From Sphingobacterium sp. PCS056 (GTDB lineage Bacteria; Bacteroidota; Bacteroidia; Sphingobacteriales; Sphingobacteriaceae): 64,000 bases of DNA. The first letter of the stretch is position 1; every line of letters starts with the position of its first letter. The notes below the pieces were generated by a model that had not been told where the DNA came from, did no database searches, and worked only from the letters and a program-made list of their open reading frames with translations. The position numbers and the translations under genes were made by a program. The stretch spans positions 3,968,001 through 4,032,000 of the forward strand of contig NZ_CP096883.1 in the NCBI RefSeq assembly GCF_023273895.1, in the 5' to 3' direction. Shown in pieces: positions 35,934 to 45,671 of this stretch.

Positions 35934-38900
35934 CTATTTTCGATCTTTAATATTTTCAGCAAGTGGTTTTACAAGAGTATAATCTTGGTTAAAATAAGCT
36001 CTATACTTTTTGATATAGGCAGAAGGTGTCATGCTATATAAATCTTTAAATTTTTCTCTAAAATATTTCACATCCTGAATGCCCACCTCCACTCCAATTT
36101 GGTTTATATTCAAATCAGATCCAGAAAGTAATTCAGCCGCTTTTCGTAATCTGATCGCTCGGACAAATGCAGAAGTCGAAAGCCCTGATAACGCTCTAAT
36201 TTTCTTATATAGGTTAGAATAGCTCATATGACATAAACTCGCTAATACCTGTGCATTAAAGTTATGATCTTGTAGATTCTCCTCAATAATAGTCATACAC
36301 TTTTCCAAAAAATCTTTTTCCTCAACTGAAATTCCACCGTGATTTTCATCAGTCCACCCCTCTTCATCTCTCTGTGTAATGCGCTTAAAAAAGTAATCGT
36401 GCAAAGCATTCCTATTTTCCATCAGTGCATGCACCCTTTTTATCAAGATTTCAGCATCAAAAGGTTTAGCCATAAAATCATCCGCCCCTGCTTCAATAGC
36501 CTGAATTTGATTTTCAGTAGTACTCAATGCACTGATCAAAATGATGGGCAACTGAGTGTACTTGGTATTATTTTTTAGATCTCGACAAAATTGATATCCA
36601 GTACCATCCATAAACACTTCGGCAATCACCATATTTGGATTTGTTTTTTCTATTAGTCGCATCGCGTCCTGGCAGTCCTTACCTTCAAAAACGTGAAAGT
36701 CCTCTTTAAAGATCTGTCGCATATATTGCCGAAAGACTTTGTTATCATCGACCACTAGAATTGTTTTTTTATTTGTAATTTCCAGCGGACTCAGATGTTG
36801 TGGTACCATGTAATTTGCCGCCATTTTTACATCTTCATCGAGTTGATGCTTCAGCAGCTGATTTTCCCACATCATATCATGCAGACGAAGGTACCATCGA
36901 TCTTTGTTCAAGCTCAACATCATACATGTTTCACCGTCATCGCCTATTTTGTACGACAGTCCACCCAGATGTTCTTTTACAAAATCGCGCGTTAGAATTA
37001 AACCTACCCCCAGATCGCTGTCCATTGATCCTTCAAGAAGATTAATCAGCGTTGCCTGCTCACTCGCATCAGCTTTTTTTGTCAAGGATGTGAAGCCCCA
37101 AATCAACACCTCAAAATCAGCATCATGTTCTTTCAATGTAACCGAAACAGTAGCCTCCATCTTCAACCTCTGGAAAACAAAAGATAGCAAGTTAAAAATG
37201 ACCAATGCGATTTTTTGTCTATCTCCATAAATCCACAGTTCCGCTAGCGGAATATCCAAATCAAAGTTAACAAGTTCATGGCCGGACCACTGCTGGTAAG
37301 CAAAACTTTCCTCCTGCAGCAGCAAACAAAAATCAAACCTTTCCAATTTTAGCGGTTTGCTAAAACTATTTCCTTTTTTAATTTCACTTAGTTGATCCGC
37401 GAGAACAAGAAGTTTGCTCGCATTCTGATAGGCTACTAAAAGATCCTCTGATACATCTTCTCGATATTTTTGGATATATGCCATTAACGGATTGACGACA
37501 AAAGTCAATGGTGTCTTGATCTCTTGTACAATATCTGCAAACGTAGCGATCTTCTTTCGACCGATTTCCCGCTCCTTCTCCACCTCAAGCTTTGCAAACT
37601 TAGCCTCGTACAACAGTTTTGTCCTATTTTTTTTTATAGTAACATATGTATACACCATTATCATCAAGAGAGCAATATAGAGCATAATCGACCACCAGGT
37701 CTGGTACCACGGCGGCAAAATTGTCACATCCAAAAGATGCGTCACTTTCCAATTATTATCCTTTGCTGATGCACGCACCAAGAGTTTATAATTTCCTGGA
37801 GCTAAGTGATTATAGTCCATGACAGGAAGTTCAGCCAAATTAATCCAATTAGGATCGTGTCCTATCAATTGAACCGCATATCGCACATTTTCTAAGGAGA
37901 AAAATGGAAAAGCTGAAAACTCAAGGTGAAGATTCGTATTGTCATATGGGAGCTCTAGCTTGTGAAAAGAGTTCACATCAGGGCTTACTGTATTTTTAGC
38001 GATTAAATCCCGGATTGGTTTACCATTAACTTGTATTGCTGTCAGTTGCGGTTCAAAAGAAAGTGGAGTGACAGCTATGTTTTCAGGCCTCAATACATTA
38101 AATCCTTTATTACCACCAAATATCATCTGACTATTACGGAGCTTAAGTGCTGCATGATAGCTAAATTGATTGCTTTGAAGTCCATCCTCCTCCTTAAAAT
38201 TGACACTACGTTTGGATTTTGTATCAAATTTAATTAATCCATTAAATGTACTTAACCAAAGCTGACCGTTGTCATCCAGCAGTATATTTAATATATTATT
38301 ATTTGATAAGCCTTGATGCTCCCCATAACTGATAAACTTACCGCTATGTACATTGATGGATAAAATTCCTCTTCCTTCCGTACCGATCCATAGGTTTTTG
38401 CTATCTTCTGTACCGTAGATCGCTCGAATGCGATATCCCAAATCGTAGGTAATCATCCGCTGGTCGTGCAGTCTATAATGAATCAGCTGCGCATCATTAC
38501 CAAACCAAAGATCTCCTCTTAAATCTTCCCAAAATGTCAATATATTGCCAAACTTATTGGATATAAAGACAAATTCCGACGTTGCCTCATTCCATTTATA
38601 TAAACCAGCATGACCAAAAGTGGTAGCCCAGATACGTCCTTTACGATCTTCAAATATATTCCATACATTATCTGCCCAAATTTTGTTTACCGGATCATAA
38701 CAGCGATAATGCTTGATCTGCTTGCCATTATTCTCAATCCGATAGATACCATTATTCCAAGTAGAAACCCATAACCGGTATTTTTTATCGCGCCATATTT
38801 TAGTGATGCTCTTATCTTTCAGGTCACCTTCAGCCACGGGCAGTAAGGTCTTTGTGGTTCGATCCCAGCTAAAGAGCCCGTAGCCGTCTGTTCCGACCCA

Positions 38901-40010
38901 GATTCTCTGTTCACTTTCTTCAAAAAAAGTAGAAACAAAAAAATTAGATTTTAAACTAGGATTCAGTTGCTTTGGTACAATAACATTAAAAGACCGTTTT
39001 TTCGCGTCTAATATTGTCACTCCACCGCGCAGTGTTGCGCACCACATGCGGCCTTCACGATCCTCCATCACTTGCTTAACAGCATTACTGGACAATCCCG
39101 AGCCATCCTTGGCTTCATAGGTTTTACTAAAACCATCTATTTGCTTTAATTTAAGATAGATACCGTCGCCATCGGTAGATGCCCAAATGGTTTCATTTTT
39201 AGCTAAAAAGAGATGAAGCACAGGTTTTGAAAAACGAACAAAATGCTGCTTATCCTTAACTGGATGCCATTTATATATACCTGTATTTAAGGCTAAATAA
39301 ATCGCCCCATCGGGGGTTGACAGCAATCCATTACATTCCTGAAATCGCACATCCTGTACAAGCAATGCGTCGGATTCCTGATCCCATTGACATAGACCTA
39401 CACCAGCAATGAATACCCACAATGTACCTTGACGATCCAAGTCCATACCCTTTACTTGATAATTCCATTGTCTCTTTCCCCCTAATACTAAAGGAACCTG
39501 TTTATAAAGGAGATCAGTTTGGCTGTTAATTAGCAATCCTTTATTATCGGAACCAATAAAAATATTTTTTCCCTGAGCCTTAAAAATTGCAGATCCTGTC
39601 AGAGAAATATGCTTTTTGGTGGTCGGATGCAAATAAGAAAGCTTACTAAACGTGTTCCATGTTGGATCAAAGACCACCACAGTATCTAGTGTTGCGATCA
39701 AAAGTCGTCCGTCGTGCATCTCAGTGAGTGCTTCTATACGATTTCCAGGAAGCGAATTGAGATCCATGACATTCTTTCTAAAAACCGTAAATCGGTATGC
39801 ATCATAACGATTCAGACCATCAAACGTACCCATCCACACCATCCCGCTTTTAGATTGGATGATACAATTTACATCATTATTGGAAAGGCCTTGTTCAATT
39901 CCAAGAGAATAGCGCTGTAAAACAGAACTTTCTGTAACACCTTGCCCCATTAAAGCATAGGGAAAAATACAGCATAGCAGCAAACAATATATATTTCTTA
40001 TCCCAAACAT
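35934..40010 (-). CDS. hybrid two-component system regulator (HTCS) lacking phospho-acceptors
   Basis: A 1358-residue membrane-spanning regulator. In order: signal peptide, two Reg_prop beta-propellers (about 25-690), Y_Y_Y domain (about 690-765), one transmembrane helix (about 772-794), HisKA-like (815-880), HATPase-like (900-1040), receiver (1083-1200) and AraC-type DNA-binding domain (1250-1340). HTCS proteins sense oligosaccharides in the periplasm and activate the adjacent locus. Here the H-box reads IVQEIKTPLT with Gln829 in place of His, and the receiver acidic acceptor is Glu1131 (VIAEVFMDG). The other receiver residues (VVDD, ILISALS, AKPF) persist. The N-box and G1 box of the ATPase are also degenerate. 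It probably works without phosphorelay. It is divergent from the GH16-SusCD genes. Confidence 0.95.
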   Translation of the reverse strand: MFGIRNIYCLLLCCIFPYALMGQGVTESSVLQRYSLGIEQGLSNNDVNCIIQSKSGMVWMGTFDGLNRYDAYRFTVFRKNVMDLNSLPGNRIEALTEMHDGRLLIATLDTVVVFDPTWNTFSKLSYLHPTTKKHISLTGSAIFKAQGKNIFIGSDNKGLLINSQTDLLYKQVPLVLGGKRQWNYQVKGMDLDRQGTLWVFIAGVGLCQWDQESDALLVQDVRFQECNGLLSTPDGAIYLALNTGIYKWHPVKDKQHFVRFSKPVLHLFLAKNETIWASTDGDGIYLKLKQIDGFSKTYEAKDGSGLSSNAVKQVMEDREGRMWCATLRGGVTILDAKKRSFNVIVPKQLNPSLKSNFFVSTFFEESEQRIWVGTDGYGLFSWDRTTKTLLPVAEGDLKDKSITKIWRDKKYRLWVSTWNNGIYRIENNGKQIKHYRCYDPVNKIWADNVWNIFEDRKGRIWATTFGHAGLYKWNEATSEFVFISNKFGNILTFWEDLRGDLWFGNDAQLIHYRLHDQRMITYDLGYRIRAIYGTEDSKNLWIGTEGRGILSINVHSGKFISYGEHQGLSNNNILNILLDDNGQLWLSTFNGLIKFDTKSKRSVNFKEEDGLQSNQFSYHAALKLRNSQMIFGGNKGFNVLRPENIAVTPLSFEPQLTAIQVNGKPIRDLIAKNTVSPDVNSFHKLELPYDNTNLHLEFSAFPFFSLENVRYAVQLIGHDPNWINLAELPVMDYNHLAPGNYKLLVRASAKDNNWKVTHLLDVTILPPWYQTWWSIMLYIALLMIMVYTYVTIKKNRTKLLYEAKFAKLEVEKEREIGRKKIATFADIVQEIKTPLTFVVNPLMAYIQKYREDVSEDLLVAYQNASKLLVLADQLSEIKKGNSFSKPLKLERFDFCLLLQEESFAYQQWSGHELVNFDLDIPLAELWIYGDRQKIALVIFNLLSFVFQRLKMEATVSVTLKEHDADFEVLIWGFTSLTKKADASEQATLINLLEGSMDSDLGVGLILTRDFVKEHLGGLSYKIGDDGETCMMLSLNKDRWYLRLHDMMWENQLLKHQLDEDVKMAANYMVPQHLSPLEITNKKTILVVDDNKVFRQYMRQIFKEDFHVFEGKDCQDAMRLIEKTNPNMVIAEVFMDGTGYQFCRDLKNNTKYTQLPIILISALSTTENQIQAIEAGADDFMAKPFDAEILIKRVHALMENRNALHDYFFKRITQRDEEGWTDENHGGISVEEKDFLEKCMTIIEENLQDHNFNAQVLASLCHMSYSNLYKKIRALSGLSTSAFVRAIRLRKAAELLSGSDLNINQIGVEVGIQDVKYFREKFKDLYSMTPSAYIKKYRAYFNQDYTLVKPLAENIKDRK

Positions 40011-40077
40011 CCCGACTAGTTTCTGGATATAAAAATACGATTTATGTCTGACTTATTTGTATAATATTAAAGATTTA

Positions 40078-40126
40078 CCCCCCTAAGATTACTGCTTTAC
40101 CCCTATTTTTTTGTATTCCCCCCCCC
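40078..40126. promoter_or_regulatory. three phased C-tracts between HTCS and GH16 (candidate activator sites)
   Basis: Runs of six, four and nine C at 40078-40083, 40100-40103 and 40118-40126. All are followed by TA; the first two are preceded by TTTA and the third by TATT. Their right ends are 20 and 23 bases apart, about two helical turns. Tandem phased sites are what an AraC-type HTCS output domain would need, but binding is not demonstrated. Confidence 0.55.
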
Positions 40127-40176
40127 TATCTTAGCATCCAGCAAACCATAGCTCTTTTAAACCATATGATGACTTT

Positions 40177-41031
40177 ATGAAAACAGCACTTTTCATTTTG
40201 ATCTGCTTGATCTGCAACTTACCTTGTCGAACAGCAGCAGAAAACAGTAAAATAAATCTATTCCATGAGCATTTAGCTCCGTCTCTTTCTTTTGGTTCTA
40301 TTGATACGGCAAAATGGAACTTAATTTTCTCGGACGAATTTAATAGTTCAGATCGTTTTGATACGACAAAATGGTCCTTCGCTCCCAGGTGGAGCCCCGC
40401 TTGGGCGAAATATTTGACTGCCAGCCCCAAATATGTAAGACAAGAATCTGGAAATTTACTTTTACGCATGGACAACCAGGTGATCGAAAATGACGATGTA
40501 CCCTACCATTCTGGAGGAATTCAGACGGCCAAAAAATTTAATTTCCGATATGGTAAGGTAGAAGTTCGGGCCAAATTTAATCAAGGCAAAGGATCTTGGC
40601 CAGCTATATGGATGATGCCCGAACATCCTGTTTCTTACGGCGATTGGCCAAATAGTGGTGAAATCGATATCATGGAGCATGTCAATAAGGAAGATAAAGT
40701 ACACCAAACTATTCACAATGGAGCAGTCACTGGTACCGATGGCGGAAGCACAGCTACAGAAAACAGCACTTACAATACAGAGGATTTCAACATCTATGCA
40801 ATCATCTGGGACGCCACCAAAATTGAATTTTATGTCAATCATGTACTGCGCTACACGTACTATAAACCCATACCATCAACTGCTGTGCAATGGCCTTTTG
40901 ATAAACCTTTTTATCTGATCTTAAATCAGTCTGGAGGAGCAGGATGGCCAGGAGCTATAGATGATGTCGATCTACCTTTTCAAATGGAAGTAGATTACGT
41001 ACGTGTGTATCAAAAGCAAAAAACAAATTAA
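40177..41031 (+). CDS. GH16 endo-beta-glycanase
   Basis: A 284-residue exported enzyme with a signal peptide ending near AAAEN. A jelly-roll GH16 domain (WNLIFSDEFNSSDRFDTTKW; SGGIQTAKKFNFRYGKVEVRAKFNQGKGSWPAIWMMPE) carries the catalytic motif GEIDIMEHV: nucleophile Glu162, Asp164 and acid/base Glu167. Family activities include laminarinase, lichenase, porphyranase and endo-acting mucin O-glycanase. The EIDIME variant alone does not decide. As first gene of the SusCD locus and divergent from the HTCS, it is probably the surface or periplasmic endo-enzyme. The neighbouring hexosaminidase and sulfatase favour a host or algal sulfated glycan (inference). Confidence 0.92.
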   Translation: MKTALFILICLICNLPCRTAAENSKINLFHEHLAPSLSFGSIDTAKWNLIFSDEFNSSDRFDTTKWSFAPRWSPAWAKYLTASPKYVRQESGNLLLRMDNQVIENDDVPYHSGGIQTAKKFNFRYGKVEVRAKFNQGKGSWPAIWMMPEHPVSYGDWPNSGEIDIMEHVNKEDKVHQTIHNGAVTGTDGGSTATENSTYNTEDFNIYAIIWDATKIEFYVNHVLRYTYYKPIPSTAVQWPFDKPFYLILNQSGGAGWPGAIDDVDLPFQMEVDYVRVYQKQKTN

Positions 41032-41070
41032 ATTATATATCCACCCATCTAAAAACAACCTCAAATAACC

Positions 41071-44067
41071 ATGCATTATCGGTTTAAATTTCCAACATCA
41101 AAGGCACTGATCGCACTCAGTGTCATCGGCATGAGTTCGCCTCTTGTCTCGTTTGCACAGCAGCAACAATTTCAGGGACAGATCACTTCACAGGGTCAGC
41201 CCCTATCCAATGTTGTCATCAAAGTGAAAGGAACGACAGTCGCCACCCAAACGGATTCCCAAGGAAAATTCAGTATTACAGCCGCTGTTGGCAGTCAACT
41301 ACAGATCAGTTACGTAGGCTTTCAGTCGCAGGAGGTTACACTAAAGACAAATGCTCCAATTCAACTAGAGCTGCAATCCGAAGATCAGCAACTGGAAGAA
41401 GTTACCGTAGTGGGTTATGGTCAACAGCGCACTAAAGATCTCACCGGATCTTTTTCCACTTTAAAGGCTGATGCATACAAAAGTCAACCCGTACTCACGG
41501 CTGCTTCTGCACTTCAAGGTCGAGTATCAGGTGTGGCGGTTACTCAGAGCTCAGGCGCTCCAGGCGGAAAAGCTAAAATTCGTATTCGGGGAAATAATTC
41601 TATAGCTGGCAGCAATGAGCCCCTATATATTGTAGACGGCATAGCCCTAAGTACTTTCAGCTTAGAAGATCTTAATGTGAACGATATCGAATCGATGGAT
41701 GTGCTGAAAGATGCATCGGCCACAGCTGTATATGGATCTCGAGGCGCCAATGGAGTTGTTATCATCACTACCAAAAAAGGAAAAGCAGGTTCCACCACGG
41801 TGAGCTATGACGGATTCATCAACTTCAATACGTTACCTAAGCGCTATGAACTGATGGACGCCAGTACCTACGCAACCATGGCAAATACGATTGCAGGAAG
41901 TACTGTCATTGCCGATCCTGCGAGTTACCAAAACAAAACCACCGATTGGCAGCGTTTGTTGCTAAAAAATTCTAACACGCACAATCAACAGCTTTCATTA
42001 AGCGGTGGCGGAGAAAAAGCCAAGTTCTTTATCTCTGCATTTTATCAAAATCAAGATGGAACTTTACGCAACACTGATCAAAAAAAATATGGATTGCGTT
42101 CCAATACCGATATCAAGATCAATGAAAAACTATCGGTAGGCATCAACCTATTTGCACAACGGGTCGAAGCGCATAATAATGCGATTATGACCTCAAAAGC
42201 CAATCCCGTTATGGCATCTATTGCTTGGGCTCCCACCGAAACACCCTACGAAGCTGATGGGAAAAACTACAACAGAAATGGAATTTCGCCGATCTGGGTC
42301 AATCCATTGATGACCGCATTGGAATCCGATGACAATATCTTCAGTAATATTGCAACTTTCAATGGAAACATCAAATACAAAATTTTCGATGGATTGACAT
42401 TTACCTCCAATGCAGGTCTAGACGCCAATTTAAGTAAATCAGCTTCTCTAGCAAATGACTGGGTGTCGCCCAACAATATGAAATCTGGTCAAGGATATAG
42501 TGAAAGCTATGCCTTTCAAAACAGCAATGTACTGACCTACATGAAGACCATAGCAGAAAAGCATAATCTGACCTTAACAGCAGTTGAAGAAAGCACGATT
42601 AGTACCAGTAATAATTTTAGCGCCAATGGCTCAGGATTGACCAGTACATCTAATGGGTACTACAATTTAGGATTAAATGCGGCCCAAAGCATATCTTCTG
42701 GTTATTCGCAATGGTCTATATTATCTTTTTTGGGAAGAGCAATGTACAGCTACGACAACAGATATCTCGCAACGGTATCGTATCGACGAGACGGGTCTTC
42801 CAAATTTCAGCAACGTCAAAAATGGAGCAATTTTCCTTCCTTCAGTCTTGGTTGGAATGTACATGAAGAAAGCTTCTTAAAAAGTGTGGAAGCAATTTCA
42901 AAACTCAAAATTCGTGGAGGTTGGGGTATGACCGGCAACCAGGCCATAGGTCCTTATCAGACCATGGGACTACTCAGTCCTGTTAATTATTCTTATGGAT
43001 CGACGACATCTTATCAGGGCTATATGATTGGCAATCCTGCATTAGAAGATTTAAGATGGGAAACAACCAAACAGACTGATATTGGCTTTGACCTCGGGTT
43101 ATTTAACAACCGACTGACGGTTACAGCCGATTATTACAACAAAAATACCGTAGATCTCCTATTGCCTACACAGATCGACAAATATTTAGGCGGTGGCACG
43201 ATGCTTAAAAATGTGGGCTCTATCAATAATCGAGGTTTCGAATTTGCCATTGATGCTGCTCTGGTACAAAATGATTATTTTCAATGGAACAGTAATCTCA
43301 ACGTAAGTTTTAATAAAAACAAAGTCATCAGCCTTAATGAAGGTCAAGACATGATACCACAACCCCGTATCGGAGGCGGTTTGATCAATGCCAATATCCA
43401 GGTGGTCAAAGTAGGTGAAGCATTAGGCGCATTCTATTTGATTCCGTGGGAAGGCGTTTATCAGGCTGACGATGCAAAAATGAATCGCAAAGCCGGAGAC
43501 TATAAATACACCGATGTAAGCGGTAATAATCAGATCGGATATGAAGATATGACAATCGTGGGTAATGCCACTCCAAAAGTTCAGATGGGTTTTACCAATA
43601 ACTTTACCTATAAAAATTTCGATCTCAATATTTTTATCCAAGGCGCCTATGGCCATCAAATGTTCAATGCTACTTACGCGGCCGCGGCCATTGTTACTTC
43701 CGATGTTGCTTATCCGACACTACAAGCTGCAACCAATTACTGGACACCCGAAAACCCGTCTAATGAATGGGCATCAGCTACCAGCAAGAGCAAACAATAT
43801 GTGGAGTCAACACAATTTTTACAAGATGCCGGATTCACCAGATTAAAAAACATCAGTCTGAGTTACAAACTTCCAAAATCGGTATTAAAAGTAGCAACAG
43901 CAAGTCTAGGTTTTGGTGTTCAAAATTTATTTACGGTGACCAAATATAAAGGTTTCGATCCAGAAGCAAGTTCTACAGCTCCTAACAGCGATGTAACCTC
44001 TGGGATTGATCTCGGCGCATATCCTTCACCTCGCACCTATACGGTTCGCTTAAACCTGACTTTTTAA
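41071..44067 (+). CDS. SusC/RagA-family TonB-dependent receptor
   Basis: A 998-residue outer-membrane receptor. The signal peptide ends near SFAQ. A CarboxypepD_reg domain (FQGQITSQGQPLSNVVIKVKG) and the TonB-box-like stretch QQLEEVTVVGYG are followed by a plug with IRIRGNNSIAGSNEPLYIVDG and ATAVYGSRGANGVVIITTKKG, all SusC hallmarks. The barrel ends in RLNLTF with a terminal aromatic. It pairs with the SusD gene 9 bases downstream to import oligosaccharide across the outer membrane using ExbBD/TonB energy. Operon with GH16 (39 bases upstream). Confidence 0.97.
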   Translation: MHYRFKFPTSKALIALSVIGMSSPLVSFAQQQQFQGQITSQGQPLSNVVIKVKGTTVATQTDSQGKFSITAAVGSQLQISYVGFQSQEVTLKTNAPIQLELQSEDQQLEEVTVVGYGQQRTKDLTGSFSTLKADAYKSQPVLTAASALQGRVSGVAVTQSSGAPGGKAKIRIRGNNSIAGSNEPLYIVDGIALSTFSLEDLNVNDIESMDVLKDASATAVYGSRGANGVVIITTKKGKAGSTTVSYDGFINFNTLPKRYELMDASTYATMANTIAGSTVIADPASYQNKTTDWQRLLLKNSNTHNQQLSLSGGGEKAKFFISAFYQNQDGTLRNTDQKKYGLRSNTDIKINEKLSVGINLFAQRVEAHNNAIMTSKANPVMASIAWAPTETPYEADGKNYNRNGISPIWVNPLMTALESDDNIFSNIATFNGNIKYKIFDGLTFTSNAGLDANLSKSASLANDWVSPNNMKSGQGYSESYAFQNSNVLTYMKTIAEKHNLTLTAVEESTISTSNNFSANGSGLTSTSNGYYNLGLNAAQSISSGYSQWSILSFLGRAMYSYDNRYLATVSYRRDGSSKFQQRQKWSNFPSFSLGWNVHEESFLKSVEAISKLKIRGGWGMTGNQAIGPYQTMGLLSPVNYSYGSTTSYQGYMIGNPALEDLRWETTKQTDIGFDLGLFNNRLTVTADYYNKNTVDLLLPTQIDKYLGGGTMLKNVGSINNRGFEFAIDAALVQNDYFQWNSNLNVSFNKNKVISLNEGQDMIPQPRIGGGLINANIQVVKVGEALGAFYLIPWEGVYQADDAKMNRKAGDYKYTDVSGNNQIGYEDMTIVGNATPKVQMGFTNNFTYKNFDLNIFIQGAYGHQMFNATYAAAAIVTSDVAYPTLQAATNYWTPENPSNEWASATSKSKQYVESTQFLQDAGFTRLKNISLSYKLPKSVLKVATASLGFGVQNLFTVTKYKGFDPEASSTAPNSDVTSGIDLGAYPSPRTYTVRLNLTF

Positions 44068-44076
44068 TTGACAAAC

Positions 44077-45585
44077 ATGAAAAAACAACTTTTTACTATA
44101 TTATTTGCATCGAGCCTGCTCTTTGGCGGATGTAAAGATTACTTAACAGAAGATCCCAAAGGAAGTGTCTTACCTGCCACATTTTATAAAACTTCGGATG
44201 ATCTTAATGCAGCCATGTTGGGGATTGCTTTATCTTACAATTTGGCTTGGAATCAAACCGGTGGTATGGCGATTACATTTGGATCCGATGACATTACCAC
44301 ACATGCCGGTGGTAACAAAAAAGGTTTCTCCGATTTTGACACCTTTCAACCCAACTCTTCCAACGATCGGATGACCTTATGGTGGGACAATTTTTATAAA
44401 ACCATTAAATCGTCCAATGCATTGATTGAAAATTATGAAAAGGCAACTGAGGCATCGGCTGCAGATAAAGACCAGGCGGGCGGTGTTGGCTATTTCTATC
44501 GTGCACTCAATTATTTCTTTTTGACGCGTACCTGGGGAGCTGTTCCTATGCCACTGCAGTTTTCACTCGATCAAAAAGGCAATAGCACACCCGAAGAAAT
44601 CTATGCACAAATTGTTGAAGATCTAAAAAAAGCTGAAACCATGCTTCCCGATGCTTGGACTGGACCAAGACGTCAAAACGGGGTAGATATCCTACCCACA
44701 GCAGGGTCAGCAAAATCTCTGCTAGCCAATGTCTACTTAACCATGGCAGGATGGCCACTTAAAAAAACTGAAAACTATGCCTTAGCGGCAAGTAAAGCCA
44801 AAGAGGTCATCGACAACAGCCAAAAATGGGGTTATACACTTCTCCCTTCCTTTGATCAACTTTGGGACAAAGATTATCAGTTCAATAAAGAAGCTGTCTT
44901 TGGATGCTACTTTAACAAAAACATGCCGAGCATTTGGACATATGGTGACAACTGGGGCAACGGCAGCCAGTTAGGTCCCCCAAACTTTGCTCCAGGAGAA
45001 GAAGGTGGATGGGATGAAGCTTTTGGAGAAATCAATTTTTATAACAATTTTCCTGAAGGACCTCGTAAAGCAGCTACTTATCAGAAAGATTATTTTATCA
45101 AGAATAATCCGAAGAATGTGGTCGACTATACCAAACTAACGCATAAACATCCTTACTTTATGAAATATAGGGATGATGAGTCGTATGATCCCGCAACACA
45201 TAAAATGAATGATTGGTGGGGCAATGCAACGGTCTATGTCATTCGTTATCCAGAAGTCCTATTGACTTATGCCGAAGCACAGACCATGTCCACCGGAACT
45301 GCAGATGCAACAGCATACGAGGCAGTTAATAAAGTGCGCAGACGCGCAGGGCTCAAAGACCTCGAAGCGGGTTTGGCGAAAGATAAATTCCAAGCAGCAG
45401 TCATTGCCGAAAGAGGTTGGGAATTTGCAGGATTCGAACCAGTAGCAAGATGGTTTGATCTGATTCGTACCGAAACTGTTGCCAAAGCCAATGCAAATCG
45501 CGGAACTGGCGAATTGACCTTAGTGGGAAAACCAGACGATAGCAGCCATAGTTTCTACTGGGCTCCTATCCCGATCATTAAATAA
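44077..45585 (+). CDS. SusD/RagB-family outer-membrane lipoprotein
   Basis: 502 residues from the ATG at 44077. A TTG nine bases upstream is in frame but not preferred, as MKKQLF begins a normal lipoprotein signal. Lipobox FGGC, then the SusD features: DYLTEDPKGSVLPATFYKT, DFDTFQP...DNFYKTIKSSNALIENY, FYRALNYFFLTRTWGAVPM, and the C-terminal RYPEVLLTYAEAQ plus RRAGLKDL and FYWAPIPIIK. The protein caps the SusC barrel and binds glycan at the cell surface. A terminator-like hairpin follows, so expression may drop before GH20. Confidence 0.97.
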   Translation: MKKQLFTILFASSLLFGGCKDYLTEDPKGSVLPATFYKTSDDLNAAMLGIALSYNLAWNQTGGMAITFGSDDITTHAGGNKKGFSDFDTFQPNSSNDRMTLWWDNFYKTIKSSNALIENYEKATEASAADKDQAGGVGYFYRALNYFFLTRTWGAVPMPLQFSLDQKGNSTPEEIYAQIVEDLKKAETMLPDAWTGPRRQNGVDILPTAGSAKSLLANVYLTMAGWPLKKTENYALAASKAKEVIDNSQKWGYTLLPSFDQLWDKDYQFNKEAVFGCYFNKNMPSIWTYGDNWGNGSQLGPPNFAPGEEGGWDEAFGEINFYNNFPEGPRKAATYQKDYFIKNNPKNVVDYTKLTHKHPYFMKYRDDESYDPATHKMNDWWGNATVYVIRYPEVLLTYAEAQTMSTGTADATAYEAVNKVRRRAGLKDLEAGLAKDKFQAAVIAERGWEFAGFEPVARWFDLIRTETVAKANANRGTGELTLVGKPDDSSHSFYWAPIPIIK

Positions 45586-45601
45586 TTTATGACCCGAATA
45601 G

Positions 45602-45632
45602 GACTGCCTGTTATCAAGGCAGTCTTATTTTT
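45602..45632 (+). terminator. terminator or attenuator between SusD and GH20
   Basis: An 8-bp stem GACTGCCT with complement, a 7-base loop and then TTATTTTT. It lies 17 bases after the SusD stop and 40 bases before the GH20 ATG, so it may reduce read-through within the locus. Confidence 0.65.
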
Positions 45633-45671
45633 CGCGCATCAAAACCACACTTCCATATCCAAAAAATAACT

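Noticed and set aside
36904..37230. 108-codon frame antisense to the HTCS gene
   Set aside because: Shadow of the HTCS coding frame; no start context or domain.
40118..40126. C9 run as a coding frameshift site
   Set aside because: Lies between divergent genes, so it cannot shift a frame; considered only as a regulatory element.
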